From the NCBI GenBank assembly GCA_016284875.1, contig JAEEPS010000009.1, positions 1 to 64,000 of the forward strand: 64,000 nucleotides of DNA, read 5' to 3'. This document shows, one piece after another, positions 27,801 to 36,211 of this stretch. The DNA is from Salinivirgaceae bacterium. GTDB lineage: Bacteria; Bacteroidota; Bacteroidia; Bacteroidales; SZUA-534. The number at the start of each line of letters is the position of its first letter. Position 1 is the stretch's first letter. The notes below the pieces were generated by a model. It had not been told where the DNA came from, ran no database searches, and saw nothing but the letters and a program-made list of their open reading frames with translations. The position numbers and the translations under genes were made by a program.

Positions 27801-28026
27801 CAATGCAGCCATTGTTTGGGAGCAGACAGCCGATGCAGCAGTTCTTGTTGAGTTGTTCGCTGCTAGCGGTCAGAAATTGGCAACATTGGCCGACGGGCAG
27901 TTTGAGGCAGGTCAGCATTCTGTCGATGTCGACACTAAAGTCGCCAATTTGGCAACCGGATTGTATTTTGCCAAAGTAACCATTGTCGGACAAAAGCCGG
28001 TCATTATCAAAATGATGAAGCAGTAA
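24838..28026 (+). CDS. CotH/lamin-tail secreted protein with T9SS sorting domain, copy 2
   Basis: From the ATG at 24838 this protein has 1062 residues. A frame six codons longer is possible but would precede the signal peptide. The domain order is the same as in copy 1: signal peptide (1-24), lamin tail, chitobiase-like repeat, CotH kinase-like domain (LRDSGND near 424, YLNGEYWG-type loop near 460), InlB-like repeat, lamin tail and T9SS sorting domain (CYPNPFDNN near 981). Between the chitobiase repeat and the CotH domain it has a Gly/Trp-rich loop (about residues 279-294) that is absent from copy 1. Its own -7 box and terminator suggest separate transcription. Confidence 0.85.
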   Translation: MNRNLKFCVAVAATLLFGVQTDAQVVINEYCSTTTIHQDEDKANSDWIELYNTTDEAVSLKGWHLSDKSGNLTKWTFPDVSLQPKAFMVVYASGKDRAVAGKPLHTNFNMSSDGETIYLSDANGNLIHKTDSISMPCNASRGLFPDGSDKWFFFAEPTPDSANTTKTYATSKTSTVDIEPRGGVFTSAVTVTLKSGGNTPIYYTLDCTVPTAADSLLYTGPITIDSTTVVRAITFDDNLMPAQPTTQSYIFGSRLRWVNRNMHDGAPITTDTRWVSDNDGGGGGWGGWGGWGGHNETVTVDPIKYINNHDAKFDLPVVSLTMEPDDLWDYNTGLYVEGPNADLNASPRRANYYNDWEKPVHIELYWTDGSLVLCQDAGVQISGAYSRMNDQKSMAMHARKAYGTKYFNAKLFDELELFRFKSFTLRDSGNDFGGTHFRDAMITHLVAGNNIDIQAYQPAVVFLNGEYWGILNLREKLNEDYIENHYPYVSADDVDLMAASDVTQTISPSEGDGKDYDALISYIESNDLAKDECYQYVCSLVDIDEYIEYMVSEIYASNNDWPHNNVKIWKSTKRGSRWRWFLYDTDQCYSIWRDQSGDDKLGTCLEERDTHGNTWANVLFRNLTKNEKFRNALANRFADRMNNEFLPKNVNHLIDSLFNNISSEIGYHNQRWGKNTNNGQGMKDFAKNRPKNVRNHLRTHFNVGADAKVTLYTNDEKAGYVQLNSLTLKSFPWNGTYFKNVPISIRAIARPGYKFVRWEDANKAVNTHAGISVKLAGTESYTAIFEEDNANYNSVVINEINFKSSNDYDTKDWIELYNTTAAAIDISNWVISDDKQEDAFKIPGGTIIPPYGYVVVCESLSKMLKYNPNLVNAVGDFQFGLSKADLVRLKDSEGNLIDELEYDASKNWPDGNGNGYTMALVDPFADNEKPMAWGEDEMYGTPGSQNGIFTPSHIDFSIGDDSFNVVMNVNEEPAVEVYAMCYPNPFDNNAAIVWEQTADAAVLVELFAASGQKLATLADGQFEAGQHSVDVDTKVANLATGLYFAKVTIVGQKPVIIKMMKQ

Positions 28027-28049
28027 ACTGATTTTCTATTTCACATAAG

Positions 28050-28080
28050 CGGCAGTCGGGTAGGCTGCCGTTTTTTTTTT
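28050..28080 (+). terminator. Intrinsic terminator after CotH copy 2
   Basis: CGGCAG (28050-28055) and CTGCCG (28065-28070) form a stem with a nine-base loop, followed by T10. It lies 24 bp after the stop codon. Confidence 0.85.
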
Positions 28081-28146
28081 GACAATTGCAGTGTAAAATT
28101 CCACTTTTTTCGTCGATTTATGCGAATAGCAATCGGTTGCAATCGC

Positions 28147-28154
28147 TATTTTTG
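28147..28154 (+). promoter_or_regulatory. -7 box for third CotH-type gene
   Basis: TATTTTTG is an exact TAnnTTTG box ending 16 bp before the start codon at 28171. The leader would be very short, about 10 nt. A -33 TTTG is not seen. Confidence 0.4.
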
Positions 28155-28170
28155 CCGCAGAATTGTTGTT

Positions 28171-31100
28171 ATGAAAAGACTTGGATTGTCAATATTGATT
28201 ATCGTCCTGTTTGTAAGCAATCAACTCTGTGCGCAGGTGTTGATCAACGAGTATTGCCCGTCGACATCAGTGATGGCCGATGAGGATGGAGATACTTCTG
28301 ACTGGATTGAACTCTTCAATAATAGCGACAGCGAAGTGAATCTCGAGGGTTGGCATCTGTCAGATAGAATGAATAATCTAGCCAAATGGACATTCCCGGC
28401 AGTGACAATGCCGCCGCAATCGTATATGCTTGTGTATGTGTCGGGTAAAGATAGATACGAGTACACTGCTGGCCAAAAAACGTATATGAGTCCACTCATC
28501 AAGTGGGGCGATGAATTTGCTTATGCAATAGGGTCCGACACTATACGAAAGAACTGGTATTCTGTTGGATACAATGATTCTAAATGGTTGAGGGGTAAAA
28601 GCGGATTCGGATATGGCAACACAAATGTTGCTACTCAAGTGCCCCAAGGAACAATGTCGGTTTTTGTACGCAAAAAGTTTAATGTCAGCAATTTATCCGA
28701 TATCGTGCAGTTGATTCTTGATTTGGATTACGACGACGGATTCGTGGTTTACATAAACGGTAAAGAGGTAGCGCGTGAAAACTTGGGAAAGAAGGGAGTC
28801 GATCCATCTTATGCAGAGGCAACGCCCGACTATGTGAATCCGCTTTTGAGCAATTCGCAGCCGACCAAACGGTACTATCTCGACAATTTTGCCGACTATC
28901 TGCTTGAGGGTGAGAATACATTTGCGGCAAGAATTCATAATATATCCGAAACCTCGAGCGACTTACTTCTTATACCGTTTCTCACAGCCAAAACGCTGCA
29001 ACCAGGTGATCGACAAGTGGATGAAGTGCTTAATTTGAAAGGAACAAACACGGGAACTTATCTGCATACCAATTTCGGATTGTCATCGGATGGCGAAGCA
29101 ATCTATTTGAGTGACTCCTCGGGCCGAATTGTCCACCAAACCGATAATACTGCCGTGCCGCATAATGTGTCACGTGGGTTGGCGGCAGACGGTTCGGGCA
29201 AATGGCTGTTTTTTACTGACCCAACACCCGAAGCGGCAAACACAACCAAGGCTTTCCCAACAGCCCGAACAGTTAATGTTCGCTTTGAACCGGAAGGCGG
29301 TTTGTGCGATTCAACAGTTACTGTGTCAATGATTTCAAACATCGGAGCACCGATATATTACACAACTGATGGCACAGAGCCAACAATGAATTCGGAGGAA
29401 TATTCGGGACCCATTGAGGTGTCGTCGACAACCATATTCCGCGCTATTTCCTATTGCGATACGTTGCTTCCAATGATGCCGGCAACACAATCGTATCTAT
29501 TTTCAAATCATGAAATTACGATGCCGGTTTTCTCTTTGGTAACCGATCCGTACAATCTTTACGATGAAAATTATGGCATTTATGTTGAGGGACCCAATGC
29601 CGAAGAGGCCGATCCGCACTTTGGCGCCAATTATCATAAAGATTGGGAACGACCAATGCATGTTGAACTATTCTGGCCCGATGGTACTACCAAAATTAGT
29701 CAGGATGCAGGAGTGAAGATAGCAGGAGCATGGAGTCGAGCCCATGCGCAGAAATCGTTTGCTTTCCATGCCCGCAGTGCTTATGGGAAAAACAAATTTG
29801 AATGTAATTTGTTTAGTGACAAAGATATATCGGAATTTAAGTCGTTCTTGCTCCGCAATTCCGGCAACGATTGGTATAACACCATGTTCCGCGATGCGTT
29901 AATCACTGGTTTGGTCCGTAATAACAATATTGATATTCAGGCATATCGGCCATCAGTGGTTTATCTGAACGGCAAATATTGGGGTATTTTGAACATCCGT
30001 GAGAAAATAAACGAACACTATGTTGCCAACAATTACAATTGGGTAGATGCTGATAATGTTGATTTATTGGAAAATAGCGGTACGTGGGTTCATGGTGTTA
30101 CTACACATTACGATGCGGTGAAGAGTTTTTTAAATACTCGTTCCATGTCGAATGCAACCAACTACGAGTACATTTCAACACAGATTGACATCGACGAATT
30201 CATTGAGTACATGGTACTTGAAATATATTGCAACAATGGCGACTGGCCGGGAAACAACTGTAAATTCTGGCGTCCGCAAGTCGATGGAGGCCGGTGGCGC
30301 TGGATAGCCTACGATACTGATTTCGGTTTCGGACTTTATTCAAGTGGCTATGATGAAGACAAGTTGGGCTCATGCATGCAATCATCTTCCGGACCGGCTT
30401 TTGTTCTTAAAAAACTATTGTTGAACGAGACATTCAAACATGATTTTGTGAATCGTTTTGCCGACCGCTTGAACCGAGAATTTAAACCTGATGTTGTTAA
30501 TTCTCTGATTGATAGTTTGTCAAGTCATATTTCAAGCGAGATTTTATTTCACAACAACAAGTGGCACGCAATTGGTAATTGGTCGAACAATGTCAAGCGG
30601 TTGCGTACTTTTGCCGAAAATCGGCCCGACTATATGCGGCAATTTATCCGCGATGATTTGTCAGTTGGCTCAAATGTTTCGGTAGTAGTTGATGTCAATG
30701 ACGAGGAGGGAGGCTACATACAGTTGAACAGCCTAACTATCAAGGAATTCCCATGGAAAGGGATTTATTTCTCTAACAATCCGATAACCATTAGGGCGAT
30801 TGCACGTCCAGGTTATAAGTTCGTCGGCTGGGAGGAAAAGAGCGATTCTGATCCCGAATTAACACTTGCCGTGAAGCGCAACTCGTCATTTACGGCGATT
30901 TTCGAAAAAGGCGATGATGACTATAATTCTATTGTAATCAATGAGATAAATTATAAATCGGAGGGCGGTCAAGACACAAAGGATTGGGTGGAACTCTTCA
31001 ACACAACGGCTGCTGACATCGATATTACTGGTTGGATTCTGACCGATGCAACACGTCAGAAAGATTTTGTCATCCCCAAAGGGACAGTCGTTCCTGCCTA

Positions 31101-31704
31101 TGGTTATGTAGTTGTTTGCGAAGGCAAAAGCAAGTTTATGGGGTTCTGGCCAGAATTGACAAACGTAGTTGGTGACTTCAAATTTGGGTTGAAGTCGCAA
31201 GGCTCTGTGATTCTTTATGACGCTGATGGCTATTTGATTGACGAAGTTGAGTATGGCAACAAATCGTCATGGCCGAAACTGCCTGACGGCTATGGTTTTA
31301 CGATTTCGCTTGCCAATCCGTTCGATGATAATTCGCTGCCAACGTTGTGGGAGAAGTCAGTGTTATTCGGAACACCGGGCTCGCTGAACGACAATTATAT
31401 AGGCGAGCCTTTGTCAGTTGATGGCGCAACCGAAACTCTGCCTGAAATAACTGCCATGTGTCATCCGAATCCGTTTACCGATGAGGCTGAAATTCGCTGG
31501 AGTCAGGCAGTAGAGGCTAATGTGCAGATTGAGATTATTTCAGCGCAAGGACAAATCCTGACCGATTTTGGCAACACGTTTTACCTTGAGGGTGAGCACT
31601 CGCTTGACATAACAAAAGCCGTTTATTGGCAGCCAGGTTTGTATTTTGCGAAAATCACCATTGCGAACAGCCAACCGCTGATTATCAAAATCTTACGACA
31701 ATAA
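28171..31704 (+). CDS. CotH/lamin-tail secreted protein with T9SS sorting domain, copy 3
   Basis: The 1177-residue protein (ATG 28171, MKRLGLSILIIVLF, signal peptide ending LCAQ) is the longest paralogue. The first lamin-tail domain is split by an insert of about 190 residues (about 95-290) with a galactose-binding-like look: SVGYNDSKWLRGKSGFGYG and LDYDDGFVVYINGKEVAREN. Then come the chitobiase-like repeat, the CotH domain (YLNGKYWGILNIREK near 596, YDTDFGFG), an InlB-like repeat (GYKFVGWEE), the second lamin-tail domain and the T9SS sorting domain (CHPNPFTDE). An upstream in-frame ATG at 28120 is rejected since the signal peptide starts at 28171. The end overlaps the convergent CPBP gene by 12 bp. 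Confidence 0.85.
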   Translation: MKRLGLSILIIVLFVSNQLCAQVLINEYCPSTSVMADEDGDTSDWIELFNNSDSEVNLEGWHLSDRMNNLAKWTFPAVTMPPQSYMLVYVSGKDRYEYTAGQKTYMSPLIKWGDEFAYAIGSDTIRKNWYSVGYNDSKWLRGKSGFGYGNTNVATQVPQGTMSVFVRKKFNVSNLSDIVQLILDLDYDDGFVVYINGKEVARENLGKKGVDPSYAEATPDYVNPLLSNSQPTKRYYLDNFADYLLEGENTFAARIHNISETSSDLLLIPFLTAKTLQPGDRQVDEVLNLKGTNTGTYLHTNFGLSSDGEAIYLSDSSGRIVHQTDNTAVPHNVSRGLAADGSGKWLFFTDPTPEAANTTKAFPTARTVNVRFEPEGGLCDSTVTVSMISNIGAPIYYTTDGTEPTMNSEEYSGPIEVSSTTIFRAISYCDTLLPMMPATQSYLFSNHEITMPVFSLVTDPYNLYDENYGIYVEGPNAEEADPHFGANYHKDWERPMHVELFWPDGTTKISQDAGVKIAGAWSRAHAQKSFAFHARSAYGKNKFECNLFSDKDISEFKSFLLRNSGNDWYNTMFRDALITGLVRNNNIDIQAYRPSVVYLNGKYWGILNIREKINEHYVANNYNWVDADNVDLLENSGTWVHGVTTHYDAVKSFLNTRSMSNATNYEYISTQIDIDEFIEYMVLEIYCNNGDWPGNNCKFWRPQVDGGRWRWIAYDTDFGFGLYSSGYDEDKLGSCMQSSSGPAFVLKKLLLNETFKHDFVNRFADRLNREFKPDVVNSLIDSLSSHISSEILFHNNKWHAIGNWSNNVKRLRTFAENRPDYMRQFIRDDLSVGSNVSVVVDVNDEEGGYIQLNSLTIKEFPWKGIYFSNNPITIRAIARPGYKFVGWEEKSDSDPELTLAVKRNSSFTAIFEKGDDDYNSIVINEINYKSEGGQDTKDWVELFNTTAADIDITGWILTDATRQKDFVIPKGTVVPAYGYVVVCEGKSKFMGFWPELTNVVGDFKFGLKSQGSVILYDADGYLIDEVEYGNKSSWPKLPDGYGFTISLANPFDDNSLPTLWEKSVLFGTPGSLNDNYIGEPLSVDGATETLPEITAMCHPNPFTDEAEIRWSQAVEANVQIEIISAQGQILTDFGNTFYLEGEHSLDITKAVYWQPGLYFAKITIANSQPLIIKILRQ

Positions 31705-32505
31705 ATCGCCTTCGGGCATTGTCGGTTCCTGTGGTTCAGTTGCAGGAATTTTCTGAATGGCCTTAACACATCCGAATGTGATCAATACACACACAATCAA
31801 TGTGATGGCGAGATTCATCGGGCCGCCGAAATAGTCGATTACCGAAACGTTCATATCGCCGGCATAGTAGCCCAAAAGAAAACCAGCCGTGTTGTTGGCC
31901 CAATGCATGAAAATGCCAATCCAGATGCTGCGTGTGCGCCAGAACAGCCAACCAATGGCGCAACCGATGATGAACGCTGCAATGAACTGCCATGGGTTCA
32001 AGTGCGCGATGCCGAAAATCACTGCCGACCAGATGATAGCCTTTCGAGGCTCGTAGCGGCGAAGAAGTGCGGCTAGTATGATGCCACGGAAAACCAACTC
32101 TTCGAGCACTGGAGCGGCAATGCCAACTGTCATATATCCAGCAAAATCGAGCGATATTGCTTCGCTGAAAATGCGTGCCACAATGTCTGGCATAGGAATC
32201 AGCGAGCAGATGGCTTCGCTGATTATCGATAGAGCGAAAGTCATTGCCAAAGCAATTGGGAATAATAACGGCTTTACTTTTCTTGTATCGCTAACTTTCA
32301 GATTCCAAATAGCATACACTACGGCAATGGTGCCGGCAAATTGCAAAATGTAGCCAAGCATTGTTATCCACGACTTGAAAGCCGGCGCCACGCTCAGCAG
32401 TGCGGCCGTGACAACTGACGCAGGAATGGTCAGTGCAAGGGTGATTCCCAAAATGGCGAATGCCTTACCAATTGATATTGAACGATTTTCTATTGAATTT
32501 TCCAT
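31693..32505 (-). CDS. CPBP family intramembrane metalloprotease
   Basis: The 270-residue protein has seven or eight hydrophobic segments. The CPBP/Abi motifs are all there: EELVFRG (near residue 133; paired Glu and Arg), FGIAHLNPW and HWANNTAG, which carry the metal-binding Glu and His residues. These relatives of Rce1 CAAX proteases act in the membrane; in bacteria roles include bacteriocin immunity and envelope stress. A target is not evident. The last 12 bp overlap the end of the third CotH-type gene on the other strand, so the two mRNAs would share complementary 3' ends unless processed. Confidence 0.85.
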   Translation of the reverse strand: MENSIENRSISIGKAFAILGITLALTIPASVVTAALLSVAPAFKSWITMLGYILQFAGTIAVVYAIWNLKVSDTRKVKPLLFPIALAMTFALSIISEAICSLIPMPDIVARIFSEAISLDFAGYMTVGIAAPVLEELVFRGIILAALLRRYEPRKAIIWSAVIFGIAHLNPWQFIAAFIIGCAIGWLFWRTRSIWIGIFMHWANNTAGFLLGYYAGDMNVSVIDYFGGPMNLAITLIVCVLITFGCVKAIQKIPATEPQEPTMPEGDLLS

Positions 32506-32702
32506 TAATCCCCGGTTTTTGTTTTAACGTTTCAGTGATTCATGTACAAAATAAAACTAATTTGGCCGTATCGCAAAAAATATAGGTCTGCGCTCATTTT
32601 TTTTTCTTTTTGAGTGCATGGCATTGTGCAGAATAGATATTTTTACAAGTCAGTCGCAACGGGAGTAGTTGCAATGATAAAAAGAATTGTTTTTAGTGAA
32701 TT

Positions 32703-33704
32703 ATGGGGAGATATAAGATAAAGCCCATCAGGATAGTATTGGCAATAATGCTTCTTTTGGCGTGCGCTGTTGCGTTTTTTTGTGTTAGATTCAGCAACTA
32801 CCTTGCTTTCGGACGGAGCGTAGACATGCCTTTGCTTCAGGAATGGCAGGTTTATGGTGCGCCGTCGGCCGAAAATGAATGGATGTTCGGTCTTATTGTC
32901 AATTCCGAGCGTAATAATTGGGACAAAGTGGAAAAACTAACCAAACGTGACCACCACTCACTGATTGGTACATATTATCACAATCTGGCAATGGCAAAAA
33001 AAGGCAGATTGAGTCAGGAGTTGATGAATTATTATCAGCCTTTGGCTGACGGCTTGCTGTTACCTATCAGACAAGGTTCCCGGCCATTGTTTGTCAGTTG
33101 TGCAGGCGAGGTTTGGTATCAGTTGGGCGGAGTTATTATGGCAGAGCATGCCACAATGTTGGGACTGGCGTTCACAGCAACACAATCGGGGAAACGTTTT
33201 TACCGCCGGCTTGCACAAATAGCTCATATCAATGGTGACACTTGCGCCATAAAGAAGTATGAAAGGCTTTTGGGCGGCCCAATTGACGATGATTGGAAAG
33301 AAAAAGTGCCATTCGTGCCAAAAACTGACACCATTGTTTTTGCCGGGCAAAACCGAATGCTGCTTCGGAATCTTCTCGAGTCGAATCCCGACAACATAAT
33401 GGCTTACGAGTATTTGCTTTGTTACGATTTGCTGTCGAAGGATATTGGCTCATTTATTGAGGATTACGTTCCCGGCAAGGTCAAATCACAACTGTACGAT
33501 GAGGCTCTGATAGTTTATTTGGCTGGCGATGGTATGCTTTCCAATGCCATGTTGGAGAAATACGGCATCAGCAAAGCAGTGTTCAATAATTTCCGCGCTT
33601 ACGGCGACGCGTATATGATGACAAATGCCAACAAGCGGAAAATGAAGGAGAAATACGGCAATACTTATTGGTATTATTTCAATTTTGCAGATAAAGATGA
33701 TTAA
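32703..33704 (+). CDS. DUF6057-like membrane protein
   Basis: This 333-residue protein has one membrane helix (about residues 10-30) and a soluble helical, TPR-like part. Segments such as GTYYHNLAMAKKGRLSQEL and the later LLCYDLLSKDIGSF fit the C-terminal half of DUF6057 proteins, which in Bacteroides are longer, with extra N-terminal helices. I assign the family with moderate confidence; its function is unknown. The last 8 bp overlap the start of the next gene (ATGATTAA), so the two form a translationally coupled pair. Confidence 0.6.
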   Translation: MGRYKIKPIRIVLAIMLLLACAVAFFCVRFSNYLAFGRSVDMPLLQEWQVYGAPSAENEWMFGLIVNSERNNWDKVEKLTKRDHHSLIGTYYHNLAMAKKGRLSQELMNYYQPLADGLLLPIRQGSRPLFVSCAGEVWYQLGGVIMAEHATMLGLAFTATQSGKRFYRRLAQIAHINGDTCAIKKYERLLGGPIDDDWKEKVPFVPKTDTIVFAGQNRMLLRNLLESNPDNIMAYEYLLCYDLLSKDIGSFIEDYVPGKVKSQLYDEALIVYLAGDGMLSNAMLEKYGISKAVFNNFRAYGDAYMMTNANKRKMKEKYGNTYWYYFNFADKDD

Positions 33705-35079
33705 AAGGTTGGTTTTGTTATTGATACTTCCGATAGTTTCCAGTTGTTCTGCACCGGATGAACCTAAAGGAATGTATCCTGATTATCGCGGTGTTACCAT
33801 TCCGTGCAACATTGCGCCTTTGAATTTTTATTATACAGGTGGAAAGGCAGAAACAACATTCAGTTACGGTGATTATTCGTTTAGCCTGAAAGGGCGTGAT
33901 GTAGTAATACCAGAAACTAAATGGAAAGAACTCTTGGACAAAGCCAAAGGCGATTCAATTAAAATCAGCAGTTCGCTAATGGGAGAATGGAGCATTTTTG
34001 TTAGCCCCGACTCAATCGACCAATATCTTACCTATCGACTTGTTGAGCCTGCTTACGAAGTCGCCAACTGGGTTGAGATTTTCGAGCGCAAGATTTCAAC
34101 TTTCGATGAGCGAGTTTTGGCCTCGTACGGAAACACCAACAATGCTTGTATGAATTGCCACATCCATAAGGGAGAGAACACAATGTTCTATCTGCGTGGT
34201 CGCAGAGGAGGTGCGGTATTGAGTAGTAAGGGAACATTGAGGAAGATGACACTGAAAAACGATTCAATGTTCTCGGGAACCGTTTATGGCGATTTGCATC
34301 CGAGCGGACGTTGGGGAGTGTTCTCAATGAATGTTGTAATTCCTTCGTTCCATACCCAAAGTCAGAAACGGCTTGAAGTTTACGACTCGAAATCGGATTT
34401 GTGCATTGTCGATTTCGATAACAATAAACTGCTTTTGCCGCCATCGCTCACTCGAACCGATGTTTTAGAGACATTCCCATGTTTCAGTGCGGATGGTTCG
34501 TCAGTTTATTATTGCGCTGCAGATACGGTTGCGTTGCCTCGCGATGTGAAAAAACTGCATTATTCGCTTTACAAATTCTCTTTCGATGCGCAGACGGGCG
34601 AGATAGGTGAGTCGAGCGTGGTTTGGGATGCTATGGAGCGTGGAGGTTCTGTTTGCCATCCGAAGGCATCGCCCGACGGACGCTGGTTGCTTTACACCGT
34701 AGCCGATTATGGAACTTTCCCGATTTGGCATCGTGAGTGCGATTTGGAGATGATGAATTTGGCAGATGGCACTATTGCTGATATGTCGGCTGCAAATTCT
34801 GAGTGGTCCGACACATATCATAGTTGGTCATCGAATTCGCGCTGGTTTGTTTTTGCCAGCAAACGCGACGATGGTCAGTATGGGAAACCGTTCTTCTGCC
34901 ATGTCGATGAGCAAGGCAATGTCTCGAAGGCTTTTGTACTGCCTCAACAGAATCCCCACCATTACGATAGAATGCTTAAATCGTATAACATACCCGATTT
35001 GGGAAAGAATCCTGCAAATTTCAATGAGGATGAAATTGGACGCCTTCACCGTTATACCGATGCTGAAAAGTTTGAGTAA
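33697..35079 (+). CDS. PD40-type lipoprotein with CxxCH haem motif
   Basis: From the ATG at 33697 the protein has 460 residues and a lipoprotein signal (IVSSC, Cys17). The CMNCH motif at residues 151-155 is a possible c-type haem attachment site; the surrounding NACMNCHIHKG fits it. After it come TolB/PD40-like beta-propeller repeats: FSADGSSVYYC, ASPDGRWLLYT and SSNSRWFVFASK. Related Bacteroidota proteins are often annotated as cytochrome c biogenesis-like; I see no cytochrome domain apart from the motif. The ATG overlaps the previous stop by 8 bp. A terminator follows at 35085. Confidence 0.7.
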   Translation: MIKRLVLLLILPIVSSCSAPDEPKGMYPDYRGVTIPCNIAPLNFYYTGGKAETTFSYGDYSFSLKGRDVVIPETKWKELLDKAKGDSIKISSSLMGEWSIFVSPDSIDQYLTYRLVEPAYEVANWVEIFERKISTFDERVLASYGNTNNACMNCHIHKGENTMFYLRGRRGGAVLSSKGTLRKMTLKNDSMFSGTVYGDLHPSGRWGVFSMNVVIPSFHTQSQKRLEVYDSKSDLCIVDFDNNKLLLPPSLTRTDVLETFPCFSADGSSVYYCAADTVALPRDVKKLHYSLYKFSFDAQTGEIGESSVVWDAMERGGSVCHPKASPDGRWLLYTVADYGTFPIWHRECDLEMMNLADGTIADMSAANSEWSDTYHSWSSNSRWFVFASKRDDGQYGKPFFCHVDEQGNVSKAFVLPQQNPHHYDRMLKSYNIPDLGKNPANFNEDEIGRLHRYTDAEKFE

Positions 35080-35084
35080 AATAG

Positions 35085-35112
35085 AAAAGCCGGTTTTTAA
35101 GCCGGCTTTCTT
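35085..35112. terminator. Bidirectional intrinsic terminator
   Basis: AAAGCCGG and CCGGCTTT form an 8-bp stem with a short loop; T residues follow on both strands. It separates the convergent genes 33697-35079 and 35131-36090. Confidence 0.85.
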
Positions 35113-35130
35113 TATCATTGAGAGTTATTA

Positions 35131-36090
35131 TTATTTCTTCGCTTTGCGAGCCTCGTTCAGGAAATTGACTACTTTGGCCAGATTCTCTTTCGAGTACATG
35201 TTGAAACCGTGTCCGCCGTCTTCGACCGGAATAAAATCGGTTTTTACACCTTTTGCTTTCAAAGCATTGTAGAAACTTTCGCCTTGGCAGAACGGAACAA
35301 CATTGTCTTTCTTGCCGTGACAAACGATGATTGGGGGATCTGAAGGGTCAATGAATGTTGGTGCGCTGAGAGCCTTGTAGCGGTTCTCGTTACCTTTCAT
35401 TGGCACGCCAAGAACCACTTCTTCTGGCGATGTTGGCATTTTCATCGATTCACCGCAGTCCATGTGCATCAAATCAACAGGACCCGACCAGTCGCAGGCG
35501 GCATCTACGCTGCTGCTGAAATTGGTAAACTGGCCCACATTGCCTTCAAGGTCAACTTCGTAGCCGTCAACGTTGGCAACCTTTTCGTTTCGTGTGGTGG
35601 CGGCGAGCGATGCCAAATGACCACCCGATGAGAAGCCCGAGGTGGCGATGAACGAGGTGTCAAACTTGTATTTGTCGGCATTGCCGCGCAGAAAGCGGAT
35701 TACGGCTTTAATATCGTTTATTTGTGCAGGATATTTAGCATCGCCGCTTGAGCGGTGGTTAGGTGTTACAACTGCGTAGCCGGCGTCGAGCAGAGCGGCG
35801 CAAATGGTGTTGAGGTCGGCAGCCCCCTTTGAGTTGTTGCTGAACCATGCGCTTCCGTAGATGTGGACAACTACCGGATAACTCTCTTTAACCTCTTTTG
35901 GCAGATAGATGTCGAGGTTATGGTAAACCTCATTGTCACCCGCATAGTTGATGTTGAGAAACTTTTGAGAGTAGCGCATTGTGTCAGTGCTATTTTGGTT
36001 CCCGCCAAAACCACCGAATCCGCCACCCATTTGTGCAAAGCCGGCCATGCACAATAGTCCGGCCGCAAGTGTTAATCCAAACTTTTTCAT
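35131..36090 (-). CDS. Secreted alpha/beta hydrolase (esterase-like)
   Basis: The 319-residue protein has a signal peptide (MKKFGLTLAAGLLCMAGFAQ) and a short Gly-rich stretch, then an alpha/beta hydrolase fold. The nucleophile elbow is GFSSGG (Ser in FIATSGFSSGGHLAS), the oxyanion region is VVHIYGSAWF, the Asp region is CHGKKDNVVPF and the His is in DGGHGF. The family resembles BD-FAE and related esterases that remove acyl groups from glycans. Its position next to susCD pair 1 hints at carbohydrate work, but the gap of 121 bp and a terminator between them make separate transcription likely. Confidence 0.82.
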   Translation of the reverse strand: MKKFGLTLAAGLLCMAGFAQMGGGFGGFGGNQNSTDTMRYSQKFLNINYAGDNEVYHNLDIYLPKEVKESYPVVVHIYGSAWFSNNSKGAADLNTICAALLDAGYAVVTPNHRSSGDAKYPAQINDIKAVIRFLRGNADKYKFDTSFIATSGFSSGGHLASLAATTRNEKVANVDGYEVDLEGNVGQFTNFSSSVDAACDWSGPVDLMHMDCGESMKMPTSPEEVVLGVPMKGNENRYKALSAPTFIDPSDPPIIVCHGKKDNVVPFCQGESFYNALKAKGVKTDFIPVEDGGHGFNMYSKENLAKVVNFLNEARKAKK

Positions 36091-36163
36091 AGTGATATGT
36101 TTTATAAAGTTTATTCAATTCAAAGCAAATTTAGCAATAGTGCCGATAATTGGACCATTAATT

Positions 36164-36199
36164 AATAAAAAAGGCCGCCTTTCGGCAGCCTTTTTTATT
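36164..36199 (-). terminator. Intrinsic terminator after susD1
   Basis: On the minus strand AATAAAAAAGGCTGCC and GGCGGCCTTTTTTATT form a stem with one mismatch around a GAAA loop. It lies 13 bp beyond the stop codon of susD1 and works for the minus-strand susC1-susD1 transcript. Confidence 0.88.
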
Positions 36200-36211
36200 A
36201 AAGACATTTTA

